From positions 1 to 54,457 of the forward strand of contig NZ_CAJXYK010000043.1 in assembly GCF_913063425.1 (NCBI RefSeq): DNA of 54,457 nucleotides, read 5' to 3'. Below the pieces are notes generated by a model. That model made no database searches. It saw only the letters and a program-made list of their open reading frames with translations, and was not told the origin of the DNA. The DNA is from an uncultured Thiohalocapsa sp. (GTDB taxonomy: Bacteria > Pseudomonadota > Gammaproteobacteria > Chromatiales > Chromatiaceae). Positions 41,676-51,169 of this stretch are shown piece after piece; the stretch's first letter is position 1; each line of letters opens with the position of its first letter. Position numbers and translations under genes: made by a program.

Positions 41676-42740
41676 ATGGAACAATCGCTTCTACAGTGGT
41701 TCGTCGACGAGTCGCTTCTACAGAATCTGCTCGCCGATCAACCCACGTGGATTCTGCTCCTCCTCATCGTCGTCTGCATCGTCATGCTGTCCAAGGGCGC
41801 CGACTGGATGGTCGACGGTGTGGTGGACTTGGCCACCCGCACCGGCATGCCCAAGATCGTCATCGGTGCCACCGTGGTGTCCCTGGGCACCACGCTGCCG
41901 GAGGCTTTCGTCTCGGTGATGGCCGCCTACATGGGCAACCCGGGGCTGGCGCTGGGCAACGGTGTCGGCTCCATCATCGCCGACACCGGGCTCATTTTCG
42001 GCCTTACCTGCGTGCTGGCGGCGGTGCCGGTCAACCGCTACATCCTCAACCGCACCGGCTGGGTGCAGGTCGGCTCGGCCACGCTGCTTGTGGTGATCGC
42101 TGTCTGGATGCTGCTCACCGCCGCCGAGGGCGAACAGCCGATGCTCGTCCGCCCGGTCGGTTTCTTCTTCCTGGCGCTGTTGGCGGGCTATCTGTACATC
42201 ACCTATGTCTGGGCCAGGCAGGGCGGCAGCGTGATGTTGGAAGACAACGGCGAGACCGAGGAGCTGCGGGGCTTGGCCCTATGCTGGCTGATGGTGACCG
42301 GCGGCCTGATCCTGATCATCCTCGGCGCCCGGGTACTGGTGCCGGCCGCCTCCGAGATCGCGCTTCGCTTCGGCGTGCCGGAGGACGTGATCGCCGCCAC
42401 GATGGTCGCCTTCGGCACCTCCCTGCCGGAGCTGATGACTGCTGTCGCCGCGGTACGCAAGGGTCATCCGGAAATCACCGTGGGCAACATCGTCGGCGCC
42501 GACGTACTCAATGTCCTGTTCGTCATCGGCGCTGCCGCCGCTGCCGCGCCGCTGGCGATCCCGGATAATTTCTACCATTTCCACTTCCCGGCCATGCTGA
42601 TCCTCCTGTTCTCGTTCCGGGCTTTCATATCGATGAACACCGACGGGATGTTCAAACGCTGGCAGGGTGTCTGGCTGTTGTCGGTGTACGTGATTTACAT
42701 ATTCCTGCAATACGCGCTCAACATAGAGGGGGCGCACTGA
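41676..42740 (+). CDS. CaCA family sodium/calcium exchanger-like protein
   Basis: A 354-residue membrane protein with about ten helices. The ATG at 41676 is preferred; a TTG at 41646 is in frame but neither has a good ribosome site. Both alpha repeats are present: IVIGATVVSLGTTLPEAFVSVMAA with LGNGVGSIIADTG, and VIAATMVAFGTSLPELMTAVAAV with TVGNIVGADVLNVLFVIG. The second repeat has the standard glutamate and asparagine; the first has GNGVGS with an isoleucine-rich follow-up. Exchanges cations across the inner membrane. Directly abuts a universal stress protein gene, so the two are one unit. Confidence 0.9.
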   Translation: MEQSLLQWFVDESLLQNLLADQPTWILLLLIVVCIVMLSKGADWMVDGVVDLATRTGMPKIVIGATVVSLGTTLPEAFVSVMAAYMGNPGLALGNGVGSIIADTGLIFGLTCVLAAVPVNRYILNRTGWVQVGSATLLVVIAVWMLLTAAEGEQPMLVRPVGFFFLALLAGYLYITYVWARQGGSVMLEDNGETEELRGLALCWLMVTGGLILIILGARVLVPAASEIALRFGVPEDVIAATMVAFGTSLPELMTAVAAVRKGHPEITVGNIVGADVLNVLFVIGAAAAAAPLAIPDNFYHFHFPAMLILLFSFRAFISMNTDGMFKRWQGVWLLSVYVIYIFLQYALNIEGAH

Positions 42741-43649
42741 ATGAACATATTGCTGGCAACTGACGGTTCCCGTTTCGCCACCCAGGCGTTGGAATACCTG
42801 CGTGACTTTCCTTTTCCGCAGGCCGGCCGCTGCCATCTGGTCACGGTGCTGGACAAGCGGGCCTTCAAGGCGCGCAAAAAGTCCGACCTGAGCGACGAGG
42901 ACAAGGATTGGCTGAAACAGGCCAAGAAGGAAATCCGCGAGGAGGGCGCGGACTTTCTCGAACAACAGGCCAGGGTGCTGCGCGACAGGGGCCGTGAGGT
43001 CCACACCCTTGTGCGCACCGGCCACCCGGCGGACGAGATCGTGCAGGCCGCCGCCGACGTGGACGCCGACCTGGTCATTGTCGGCTCCCACGGCTGGACC
43101 GCCGCCAAACGCTTCATGCTGGGCAGCGTTTCCGACAAGGTGCTGCAATATGCCCCCTGCTCGGTGCTGATCGTCAAGCAACCGGACGAGCAGACCTCAA
43201 TCTACTCGGACAAGGTGCTGAAAATACTGCTCGCCTACGACGACTCGCAACCCGCCAAGCGGGCGGTGGAGTTCATGGCCGCCCTGCCCCTGGGCAATGA
43301 CACCCATATCCGGGCACTGAGCGTGCTGCCGGTGATCCACATGTTCCGCCAAGACATCAAGCAGCGCCTGAGTTGGGTGTGGCAGGAGAAGAAACGGGCG
43401 GCGAAGGCGGCCCTGAAACGCATCGCCAAGGAGGAGCGCTGGGGCCACCTCCAGGTGGAAACGGAGCTGCTGGAGGCCGAGGATGTAAGCCAGGCGATCC
43501 TGGACACCGCCAGCCGGGACCACAGCGACCTGATCGTCACCGGCCACAAGGGCAAGGGTGCCATCGACCGCTTCCTGCTGGGCTCGGTCATCGGCAATAT
43601 CTCCCATCACGCGCAGTGTTCTGTGTTGGCGGTGCGGCCCAAGAAGTGA
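42741..43649 (+). CDS. tandem universal stress protein (UspA x2)
   Basis: A 302-residue protein whose ATG directly follows the exchanger stop. Two UspA domains: MNILLATDGSRFATQALEYL through GSHGWTAAKRFMLGSVSDKVLQYAPCSVLIV, and KILLAYDDSQPAKRAVEFMA through TGHKGKGAIDRFLLGSVIGNISHHAQCSVLAV. Both keep the G-2x-G-9x-G(S) ATP-binding pattern. A charged linker (KARKKSDLSDEDKDWLKQA) is typical of larger members. Likely an ATP-binding cytosolic regulator or stress protein, possibly controlling the upstream exchanger given the zero-base spacing. Confidence 0.92.
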   Translation: MNILLATDGSRFATQALEYLRDFPFPQAGRCHLVTVLDKRAFKARKKSDLSDEDKDWLKQAKKEIREEGADFLEQQARVLRDRGREVHTLVRTGHPADEIVQAAADVDADLVIVGSHGWTAAKRFMLGSVSDKVLQYAPCSVLIVKQPDEQTSIYSDKVLKILLAYDDSQPAKRAVEFMAALPLGNDTHIRALSVLPVIHMFRQDIKQRLSWVWQEKKRAAKAALKRIAKEERWGHLQVETELLEAEDVSQAILDTASRDHSDLIVTGHKGKGAIDRFLLGSVIGNISHHAQCSVLAVRPKK

Positions 43650-43807
43650 TTCAGGACGACCTGCCCCAGCCTGACATAGGGGGCTGATCGCGCCGGACGA
43701 CGTGCGCGAGATGCAGTCCTTAAGGGAACATCGGCTTCCCGCCGGATGCCGCGGCTGTGCGCTCAGGATGGCTCCGATGTCCTATCCGTCCTCTCACCTA
43801 CGCGCCA

Positions 43808-44671
43808 TCAGCCGGCGGCTGAAGCCTTGCGCAGAAAGCGCACCAGCCGGTCGCTGTGGACCTCGATCAGGTCCACAGAGTCATGGTCGGCGTCTGCGAC
43901 CTCGAACAGGGTCGCCCGTGCCGGGTCCCCGGCTGCGGCGATGCGGCGTGCATCGGTCACCGGCACCCGGCGGTCCTGAGTGCCGTGGACCAGGAGCACC
44001 GGGCAGCGCACACGGCGGATGGTATTCACGGGCGCAATGCTGGCGAAGTCGCAGCCGATCAGCCACTCCACATAGCGCCGCACCAGCCAGACCATGGGCT
44101 TGGGCAGGTACACCTGCGCGAGATAGCGCCGGTTCACCTCGGCCGGGTGGGCGAAGGCGCCGATGCTGACCACGGCGCCGATGGACGGGTTGCGGGTGGC
44201 CTCCAGCAGCGCGGCGCCGGCGCCCACCGAGTGGCCGAGCACTGCGAGGCGGCCCGCCCGCGCCGCCCGGTGCTGCTCCAGCCAGGTGATCGCCGCCGCC
44301 AGGTCCTCAGCGAAGCGCGGCAGCGAAGAGAAGGTGTCCGCATCGCTCGCGCCATGGTTGCGGACGTCGAACAGCAGCACGTTGAAGCCGGCGCGGGTGA
44401 GCGGCAGCGCCAGCGGGAGCATCTGCGCGGCGTTGCTGCCCCAGCCGTGCACCATGACGACCGTCGCCGCCGAGTCTGCCGCCGGCAGCAGCCAAGCGGC
44501 GAGGCACCGACCGCGCACGGTTGGGATGCGCACCGCCTCGAAGGCGAGTCCCAGATCGGCGGGCGAGCGATGCGCGCGCACGCGCGGCGCCCGAAAGCCC
44601 AGATGCACCCCGAGCGGGAGCAGGCCGGCCAGCAGCACGCCGGCGAGGATGAGCGCGAGCCAGGGGCTCAT
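43808..44671 (-). CDS. alpha/beta hydrolase, membrane-anchored
   Basis: A 287-residue protein with ATG at 44671. One N-terminal helix (ALILAGVLLAGLLPLGVHLGF), then a hydrolase fold with TVVMVHGWGSNAAQM (oxyanion), nucleophile Ser in VLGHSVGAGAALL, acid in VLLVHGTQDRRVPV, and His in ADHDSVDL. All three catalytic residues are present. Resembles BAAT/DUF-type or serine aminopeptidase S33 hydrolases. The substrate is unknown. It lies 35 bases behind the aldehyde dehydrogenase, so probably co-transcribed. Confidence 0.85.
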   Translation of the reverse strand: MSPWLALILAGVLLAGLLPLGVHLGFRAPRVRAHRSPADLGLAFEAVRIPTVRGRCLAAWLLPAADSAATVVMVHGWGSNAAQMLPLALPLTRAGFNVLLFDVRNHGASDADTFSSLPRFAEDLAAAITWLEQHRAARAGRLAVLGHSVGAGAALLEATRNPSIGAVVSIGAFAHPAEVNRRYLAQVYLPKPMVWLVRRYVEWLIGCDFASIAPVNTIRRVRCPVLLVHGTQDRRVPVTDARRIAAAGDPARATLFEVADADHDSVDLIEVHSDRLVRFLRKASAAG

Positions 44672-44706
44672 GGTTCAACGCGAGCCACGGACGCCCAGCG
44701 CATCGC

Positions 44707-46071
44707 TCAGGCCACCCAGAGGGTCTGCTGATTGACGAATTCCCGGATGCCCAGCCTTGAGAGCTCCCGCCCGTAGCCGGAGTCGCCGATGCCGCCGAAG
44801 GGCAGCCTGGGGTCGCTCCTGACCATGCCGTTGACGAAGGCGCAGCCGCATTGCATACGCCGGGCGAAGGCCTCGCCGCGCCGCGAGCTGCCGGTCCAGA
44901 CGCTGCCGCCGAGCCCGAAGGCCGTGTCGTTGGCGATGCGCAGGGCCTCGGCCTCGTCCGGCGCGTGGATGACGGCGGCCACGGGGCCGAACAGCTCCTC
45001 GGTGTAGGCGGGCATGCCCGGGCCCACATGGTCCAGCAGGGTCGGCGCATAGAAGCAGCCGGGACGGTCCAGGGCATGGCCGCCCATGACGAGCACGGCG
45101 CCGGCATCGACGCTGGAAAGCACCTGCGCATGCAGGTCCTCCCGCAGATCGGCCCGCGCCATGGGCGCGAGGGTCGTCTCCCGCGCCATCGGGTCCCCTG
45201 GGCGCAACGCCACGATGCCGGCGCGCAACCGCTCCATGAAATCGGCCTCCACCGCGTCCTGCACGATGAAGCGCTTGGCGGCGATGCAGCTCTGCCCGGC
45301 GTTCATGAAGCGGGACTTGACGGCCATCTCCGCGGCCAGGTCAAGGTCCGCATCGTCCAGCACCACGAAGGCGTCCGAGCCGCCGAGCTCCAGCACGGTC
45401 TTCTTGAGGTGGGCGCCGGCAGCCGCCGCCACCTTGCGCCCGGCGGCATCGCTGCCGGTGAGGCTCACGGCCCGCACGGCGGGATGGGCGATGACGGACG
45501 CCACACGGCCCGCGTCGATGAGCAGGGTCGCGAAGGTGCCCTCGGGGGCGCCGGCGTCCCGGAACAGCCCCTCGATGGCCAGTGCACAACCCGGCACATT
45601 GGAGGCGTGCTTCAACAGCAGCGGGTTGCCGGCGGCGAGCGCCGGCGCGGCACAGCGAAAGAGCTGCCAGAAGGGGAAGTTCCAGGGCATAACCGCGAGC
45701 ACCGGCCCCAGCGGCCGGCAGGCGATGAGGCTCGTGGTGGCGTCGGACGCGATGGGCTCGTCGGCGAGGTAGGCCGCCGCGTGCTCGGCGTAGTGCTCGC
45801 AGACCCAGGCGCATTTGTCGACCTCCCCCTCGGCCTCGCCGATGAGCTTGCCCATCTCGGCGGTGATGAGCGCGGCGAGGGACGCCCGGCGCTCGCGCAG
45901 CAGGGCGGCCACGCGCGTCAGCAGCGCGCAGCGCTCGGCGAGCGGACGCTCACCCCAGGGGCCGGCGGCCTGTGCGGCGGCGTCAAGCCGGCCAGCGACC
46001 GCGGCCTCGTCCATGGGGTCGAAGCGGCGCACCAGGTCGCCCGTGGCGGGGTTGGTGTGGGCGATGGACAT
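44707..46071 (-). CDS. aldehyde dehydrogenase (succinate-semialdehyde type)
   Basis: A 454-residue protein with ATG at 46071. Class of short NAD(P)-dependent SSADH-like enzymes: [33 protein letters not shown], catalytic glutamate in [13 protein letters not shown], nucleophile cysteine in [12 protein letters not shown], and [10 protein letters not shown] with [15 protein letters not shown]. Oxidises succinate semialdehyde or related aldehydes to acids. Exact substrate not certain. Probably in one transcript with the downstream hydrolase. Confidence 0.92.
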   Translation of the reverse strand: MSIAHTNPATGDLVRRFDPMDEAAVAGRLDAAAQAAGPWGERPLAERCALLTRVAALLRERRASLAALITAEMGKLIGEAEGEVDKCAWVCEHYAEHAAAYLADEPIASDATTSLIACRPLGPVLAVMPWNFPFWQLFRCAAPALAAGNPLLLKHASNVPGCALAIEGLFRDAGAPEGTFATLLIDAGRVASVIAHPAVRAVSLTGSDAAGRKVAAAAGAHLKKTVLELGGSDAFVVLDDADLDLAAEMAVKSRFMNAGQSCIAAKRFIVQDAVEADFMERLRAGIVALRPGDPMARETTLAPMARADLREDLHAQVLSSVDAGAVLVMGGHALDRPGCFYAPTLLDHVGPGMPAYTEELFGPVAAVIHAPDEAEALRIANDTAFGLGGSVWTGSSRRGEAFARRMQCGCAFVNGMVRSDPRLPFGGIGDSGYGRELSRLGIREFVNQQTLWVA

Positions 46072-46116
46072 GGGGACCTCCCGTGGTGTTGGTCTGATCC
46101 CCCAGGATCACGCCTG

Positions 46117-46293
46117 CACCCGCGGGCTGTCGAGCCGCGCCGGCGGCTCGTCAGCGCCGCGCACCGCAATCCGGCGGATCGAAACACCCTCGACTTCCTG
46201 CGCGTACCGCCATCAAACCGGCTGGAGCAGCTGCGCGGAGATCCTGAGGGCCAGTGGAGCATTCGCCTCAACGACCAATGGCGCATCTGCTTC
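46117..46293 (+). pseudogene. HigB-like toxin fragment
   Basis: The frame gives [20 protein letters not shown], then [15 protein letters not shown] and [15 protein letters not shown]. The last two are the C-terminal core of RelE/HigB toxins. The N-terminus with its start codon is gone, and the normal end after WRICF is replaced by unrelated residues. No HigA antitoxin follows. A broken toxin gene. Confidence 0.6.
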
Positions 46294-46631
46294 AGCAACC
46301 TCATCCTCGGCGCCTACCGCCAAGCCGAACAAGACCCCGACCTTCGCCGGCAGTGTCTCGACCTCTTCCACCGCTTGTTGGAGGCGGGCGTGTATGACGC
46401 TGATGAGGCCCTTGAGGCGTTCAGTCGGTCATGGAAGCTGGACGCCGTCGAGCGGACCTACCGGCGCGAGCTGGGTGCAGCCGGGGCGGTGGCCGACCGG
46501 CGGCAGCGCGAGCGCCTGCCGAGGCCGCCGACACTCAGAAGACCGCCCAGCTCGCGCGCATCGACGACCTTGCCGCCTCGTTCGCCGAGGTCGAGCGCCG
46601 GGCGATGCCACCGCCGTCGTCCGGGAAATGA
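46294..46631 (+). pseudogene. frameshifted remnant of an unknown gene
   Basis: In the same frame as the toxin fragment, [28 protein letters not shown] and [15 protein letters not shown] look protein-like. Coding character then moves to another frame near 46500, giving [24 protein letters not shown] before a stop at 46631. This suggests the end of a gene joined to the toxin scar and then frameshifted. Family not recognised. Confidence 0.35.
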
Positions 46632-46667
46632 AGTAGTCAACGTCTACTCCCCTGCGCTACGCTGTCG

Positions 46668-48107
46668 ATGATCTGGCAAACCCTCATTAACGAAGCGACG
46701 CTCCAACCCTTGCTTTCGGCAGGGTATGCGCGATTCGCCCGTCCAATCAGTGAAGCCCTGGTCGCGTTCCTGTCGGGGCTGCCCCTGACCGCGCAGCAGG
46801 AGATCATGGCCGTCCAGGCAGCGCTGCCGGGCACGACCAGTACCGCCGCGCGGGTCAGGCGGCTGGCGCTGCAGTGCCCCGTTCTGCACAAGCTGGGGCA
46901 GGCGCTGGCACGAGATCGACGCCTGGACCCAGCGCTGCGACGCGAACTGCGTACGCTGGAGACGCTCCCGCCCACTGTCCCGTTGGAGACGATTCGAGCC
47001 GCCCTCGATCGCGAGCTCGGCTCACTGGACCGCCTCGGTATCCGACTGGACACTCGGGCGATCGCCGAGGCCAGCGTCGCTGTGGTGATCGGGTATCAGG
47101 ACGGCCAGGGCAGCGGCGTCTTCAAAGTTCTGAAGCCCGGAATCGAAGCACGCCTCGCGTTGGAGCTCGCGCTGCTGCAGCGGGTCGGCACGCTCCTCGA
47201 TGAACGTTGCGACGCGCTGCGGATACCGAAGATCGGCTACGAAGGGGTCTTCCGGCAGGTCAGGGAAAAGCTGCAGGACGAGGTTCGACTCGATATTGAA
47301 CAGCACCATCTGACGTTGGCAGCGGATCAATATGCGGGCTTCCGGCGGGTTCAGGTGCCTAGGCTGCACGCGTACTGCACTGCCCGCGTCACCGCCATGG
47401 AGCGCGTCACCGGCCGCAAGATATCCGAGCATGGGCAGAGCGATCTGCGCAATCGGCACGATGCCGCGCGGCTCTTGGCGTCGACGCTGCTGTCGCAGCC
47501 GCTCTTTTCCACTGACGCGCAGGCCCTGTTCCATGGCGACCCCCACGCCGGCAATCTGCTGCTGGCGCCCGATGGACGACTCATTCTAATTGACTGGAGC
47601 CTGGCTGGAACCTTGCGGCAGCGCGATCGCGAAGCAATGGTCCATGCCGTGCTCGGCGCGATGCTGCGTGACGAGCGGCTGGTGGTCGAGATGCTGACCA
47701 TGCTTTGCGACAATGCGCCGATAGAGAAAGGGGCGCTACGGGCGGTTGTGCGCGAGGCACTGGGTCGTTTGGGTTACGCTCGCCTTCCCGGTTTCAGCTG
47801 GCTGGTCGAATTGCTGGACACTGCGGTCGAGCGTGCCGGCCTCACGGCCCGGGCAGACCTGCTGCTGTTTCGGAAGGCCTTGCACACCCTGAACAACCTG
47901 GTGTTGGACATCGGCGACGGTGAAGGGGCGATCGACGCTGCGCTGTTTGGCGTTTTTGCACAGAAGCTCATCACCGAGTGGCCGCAGCGCTGGCTGGCTG
48001 CGCCCGACTCCCGCGCTTTCGCGACCCGCCTCTCGAATCTGGACTTGGCCGGTCTGATGCTCCAGTATCCGGTGTTGGCGGCGCGGTTCTGGACCCGAGT
48101 GCTGTGA
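46668..48107 (+). CDS. AarF/ABC1 (UbiB-like) atypical kinase
   Basis: A 479-residue protein with ATG at 46668. ABC1-family motifs: the KxGQ-like [17 protein letters not shown] with [15 protein letters not shown]-lysine region [24 protein letters not shown], and catalytic [27 protein letters not shown]. It lacks the C-terminal pair of membrane helices of UbiB. The N-terminal 80 residues differ from UbiB, so this is a divergent branch, not the ubiquinone gene itself. May act on a lipid or quinone cofactor. No operon partners. Confidence 0.85.
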   Translation: MIWQTLINEATLQPLLSAGYARFARPISEALVAFLSGLPLTAQQEIMAVQAALPGTTSTAARVRRLALQCPVLHKLGQALARDRRLDPALRRELRTLETLPPTVPLETIRAALDRELGSLDRLGIRLDTRAIAEASVAVVIGYQDGQGSGVFKVLKPGIEARLALELALLQRVGTLLDERCDALRIPKIGYEGVFRQVREKLQDEVRLDIEQHHLTLAADQYAGFRRVQVPRLHAYCTARVTAMERVTGRKISEHGQSDLRNRHDAARLLASTLLSQPLFSTDAQALFHGDPHAGNLLLAPDGRLILIDWSLAGTLRQRDREAMVHAVLGAMLRDERLVVEMLTMLCDNAPIEKGALRAVVREALGRLGYARLPGFSWLVELLDTAVERAGLTARADLLLFRKALHTLNNLVLDIGDGEGAIDAALFGVFAQKLITEWPQRWLAAPDSRAFATRLSNLDLAGLMLQYPVLAARFWTRVL

Positions 48108-48399
48108 GCAGGCTCCGGTGAGCCCAGGACGGCACCCAGCCCCACGGGAGCAAGTCACGAAAACGTCATTCAGGATCCTGGCGCGCCGGCGACTCCGCAC
48201 GGCGTCTGCGCCGCGAAGACCTGTCACCGTTATCGCGCAGGCCGCGTGTCTCGCCGACGCCTTCGGTCCCACCACGCTGCATCACCACCATCCATGATGG
48301 GGAGCGGCGGCATGTTCCGGCGCAGAGCCGGTGTCGCAGTCGCCGGTGCCAGCCGTTCTGATTCAGAATGAGGCTCGCTGTGGCTGCTGAAGACACCCC

Positions 48400-48978
48400 A
48401 TGAGCACCATCGACCTGCTGAGACACGGCGAGCCCCGCGGCGGTGTGCGCTACCGCGGGGACGGTGTCGATGATCCGCTGAGCGAGCGCGGCTGGGAGCA
48501 GATGTGGGCCGCCGTCGCACAGACCTCGGATTGGACCCACGTGGTCAGCTCGCCGCTACGCCGTTGCCGGGACTTCGCTGAGTTGCTCGCGAGGCGTTTG
48601 GACCTCCCGCTGGTCGTCGACCCACGCCTGCGGGAAGTCGGCTTCGGGGCCTGGGAAGGGCGCCGCCACGACGAGATCCGTGATGCCGACCCGGAAGCCT
48701 ATCTGGCCTTCTTCCGGGACGCCGTCAATCACCGCCCACCGCAAGCGGAGCCGCTTGACGTGTTCTACGCACGGGTGCGGGAGGGCATCCTGGCGATCTT
48801 CGACGAACATCCTGAGGGTCATGTGCTCCTCGTCTGCCATCTGGGCGTCATCCGGGCCGCGATCGCGTTGGCCCTGGAGATACCCCTTGCGACTTTCTAC
48901 CGGATGCATACGCCCTATGCGGGCCGCATCAGGCTGCGCCGGACGGTTCGGGGTATCGAGCTCTGGCTCGATCAGTGA
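48400..48978 (+). CDS. histidine phosphatase superfamily protein
   Basis: A 192-residue protein with ATG at 48400. The catalytic RHG is in IDLLRHGEPRGG, and the second arginine in HVVSSPLRRCRDFAELLA. The acidic residue is in LREVGFGAWEGRRHDEI, and the second histidine in HVLLVCHLGVIRAAI. Size and sequence fit alpha-ribazole phosphatase or phosphoglycerate-mutase-like phosphatases. No cobalamin genes are nearby, so the substrate is open. The 3' end overlaps the convergent gene at 48972 by seven bases. Confidence 0.88.
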   Translation: MSTIDLLRHGEPRGGVRYRGDGVDDPLSERGWEQMWAAVAQTSDWTHVVSSPLRRCRDFAELLARRLDLPLVVDPRLREVGFGAWEGRRHDEIRDADPEAYLAFFRDAVNHRPPQAEPLDVFYARVREGILAIFDEHPEGHVLLVCHLGVIRAAIALALEIPLATFYRMHTPYAGRIRLRRTVRGIELWLDQ

Positions 48979-50375
48979 CCCCCGGCCAGCCCAAGCAGGA
49001 TTCTGACTTCGCGCGCCGAGGCTGCGGCGGTCACGGCGTCCGCCAGCGCCCGGTCTTGGGCGCAGCTGCGCGCCGCCACGGTCTGGGCCAGGTACGGAGC
49101 ATGGGCCACGTCCACCGAAAAGGTCCGGTAGCCCAGACCCAGCAGCACCGGCAGCACCCCCGGCAGCTGCGGCAGGATGCCGCAGAGCTGGATTCGGTCC
49201 ACATCGGCGCCGGCGAGCCGGGCAACCTGGGCCAGGAGGCGGTACACGCCCGGGGCGTAGGGGTCCAACGCATCGCGCAGCTGCGGCATATCCCGGTCGG
49301 CCCCGTAAAGGGACTGCATGAGATCGTTCAGGCCGATTGCGACCAGTGACGACTCCGCGAGGAAGTGATCCACCAGAAGAGCAGCCCCCACCGTCTCCAG
49401 CATCGGGCCGACGACTGGATTGCAGGGCCGGGTCGCATCTTTGGCAACCCGTTGCCAGTGCCGCAGCGTCCCCAGGGTGCCGACGTTCGGAATCAATACC
49501 CGCACCGGACAGCGTGGGCACAGCTCCGCGAGGGCGGCGAACTGTGCTTCGAGCACAGAACGCACCAACGGATCATCGTAGAGCCGGGAACCGTGCCGTC
49601 CGAGAGCGCCGGTGTCGGGCAGGGCCGCCGCCCACGCTGGGTGCTTGTCCGGCGCCAGATCCAGCAACCGGATGGTCACTGTAAGGGGTGCGGCCGCCGC
49701 GAGGATGGCTCCGAAGGCCTGCAAATAGAAGTGTTTATCCGGGGCGCCATCCTGCGCCGGCAACAGGAGCTCGCTGCGCACCAACCCCACGGCGGCCGCA
49801 CCCTGCTCCCGTGCGACGCGGGCGGCATCGGCAGCGCGGACGCTCACCCGCAGCTCCACGGGCTCCCCATCGCGTGTGTGCAGGGGTTGGGGCACGGGGG
49901 GCGGCTTTGGGGTCAAGGCATCGGGCTGGATCGAGGCCGGCAGCACGCGCCCTGCCGCACCATCCAGCACCACCGCCGTCCCCTCGGCCAGGCGCTTACT
50001 CTGATCCGCATCGAGGATCACGGTGGGGATGCCCCGACTGAGCAGCGCGATGCTCGCGTGGGAGAAAACCGCTGCGTTCGTCAGGATACAGCCGGCCGGC
50101 CAGGTCGCGACGGCCCTCAGAGCCTCGTGGTTTGCCAGCAGAATGACACCCGCCCGAGCTGCGCGCCGTATGGGGCCGCGGGCAATGCCGGGGACATAGC
50201 CCAAACCCCGCGCGAGCGCCTCGAAGAACATGGTCATGTCATTAAGTCCGATCACTACACCCGGAGCGGCGGCGATCATGCGGCGGGCCCTTAGGCCTTC
50301 CCCATCGGCAGGGGGCAGACGGCATTCCCACCGTGACCGAGCGGTGAACGGTTCAGCCACGGCATCGGCGTTCAT
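48972..50375 (-). CDS. EI-like PEP-utilising enzyme without HPr-binding domain
   Basis: A 467-residue protein with ATG at 50375. The phosphohistidine (swivel) domain shows TNAAVFSHASIALLSRGIPTVI with the histidine kept. A PEP-binding TIM barrel follows: GLVRSELLL, LDLAPDKHP, GSRLYDDP, VRVLIPNVGT, GPMLETVGAALLVDHF, AIGLNDLMQSLYGADRD, and QLCGILPQL with the catalytic cysteine. The usual N-terminal HPr-binding helices are missing. Instead residues 40-65 (GVVIGLNDMTMFFEALARG) echo the GLNDLMQ motif of the barrel, as if from a second EI-like enzyme. No HPr or EII gene is nearby. May be a PEP-dependent phosphotransferase with an unknown partner. Confidence 0.8.
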   Translation of the reverse strand: MNADAVAEPFTARSRWECRLPPADGEGLRARRMIAAAPGVVIGLNDMTMFFEALARGLGYVPGIARGPIRRAARAGVILLANHEALRAVATWPAGCILTNAAVFSHASIALLSRGIPTVILDADQSKRLAEGTAVVLDGAAGRVLPASIQPDALTPKPPPVPQPLHTRDGEPVELRVSVRAADAARVAREQGAAAVGLVRSELLLPAQDGAPDKHFYLQAFGAILAAAAPLTVTIRLLDLAPDKHPAWAAALPDTGALGRHGSRLYDDPLVRSVLEAQFAALAELCPRCPVRVLIPNVGTLGTLRHWQRVAKDATRPCNPVVGPMLETVGAALLVDHFLAESSLVAIGLNDLMQSLYGADRDMPQLRDALDPYAPGVYRLLAQVARLAGADVDRIQLCGILPQLPGVLPVLLGLGYRTFSVDVAHAPYLAQTVAARSCAQDRALADAVTAAASAREVRILLGLAGGH

Positions 50376-50675
50376 AGCGCGCCCTCGTCCCTGCGGCCAC
50401 CACATGTTCGGAGCGTAGAGCGGTTATCTGGCGCTTGCCGACAACCGCCGGTCAGTGGGCACGCTGCGCGCGTCCGTTATGGGACGCATTGCTGCCGGAA
50501 AACAGGGATGGCCCGAGAGGCCGTTACCGACCCAATGCGGACGTGCAGCCACGCGGTGGTCCGAGTGTACCATTGGCTCACACTCGTTAAGGCGCGGGCG
50601 GCCGGCACAAACACCACACACGCCCACTACACCCCTAATTTTGCTGCCGTTCTATTGAACGAAGGACTTTTCGCC
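50376..50675. other. 300 bases without a recognised feature
   Basis: The promoter region for the EI-like gene should be here, but no clear box is visible. There is no supportable gene. Composition becomes more AT-rich toward 50640, where the palindromic element begins. Confidence 0.3.
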
Positions 50676-50831
50676 TAAGGAGATGCTGATTTATTGGGCA
50701 TCCTGCCCAAAAATCAGACGGAGCCGGAAAACGCGGTTTCCCGGCTCCTTCATTTTCAGCGACTTACGTCGCCGAAAATGGCGGGGGTCCTGCCCCGGAC
50801 GGGAAGCGCCAATAAATCAGCGCTTCCCTAA
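50676..50831 (+). mobile_element. palindromic element B with inverted ends
   Basis: This 156-bp element starts TAAGGAGATGCTGATTTATTGG (reads 50676-50697) and ends with its near complement at 50809-50831 (CCAATAAATCAGC then GCTTCCCTAA). Inside, GGAGCCGG and CCGGCTCC arms (50720-50748) form a terminator-like hairpin followed by TTCATTTT, and GCGAC-TTAC-GTCGC is at 50759-50772. TCCTGCCC is repeated at both sides. Homologous to the element at 35063. Probably a MITE or a mobile terminator. Confidence 0.65.
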
Positions 50832-50864
50832 GCACCTGTCCCTCAAAGTATATTGCCCCAGTTT

Positions 50865-51002
50865 ATGAAATCTCCAATGGTCGTCGCGGTCTTGATCCTT
50901 TCTATTGCGATCGTCGGCTCCGTAGTCCCCGCAATGCTTCCAGTACACCTACGTATCTACGACGGCGAAATTTGGTCCGTCTGCATAAATGGAATCGGAT
51001 GA
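50865..51002 (+). CDS. possible small exported or membrane peptide
   Basis: A 45-residue frame (MKSPMVVAVLILSIAIVGSVVPAML... by parts, ending SVCINGIG). The first 25 residues resemble a signal or membrane helix. It is in AT-richer DNA unlike the core genes. No ribosome site is obvious and no family is recognised, so this is only a candidate. Confidence 0.25.
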   Translation: MKSPMVVAVLILSIAIVGSVVPAMLPVHLRIYDGEIWSVCINGIG

Positions 51003-51169
51003 AGTCGCACGATCCAACTTGGGCGCCTCGGCGTGTCAAAGCTCGTGTGTGACCCCATAAGGCCCCGACGTGTTAGACGACGTCGCGAAATTGCGACATC
51101 TCCTTCGGACTCCATCTCGGTACCCAATCACAAGACCCAGTGGCATCGGCGAACTCCCCCAACACTACG

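Noticed and set aside
44851-46116. Long plus-strand frame leading into the HigB fragment
   Set aside because: It is antisense to the aldehyde dehydrogenase. Only the part after about 46117 resembles a real protein.
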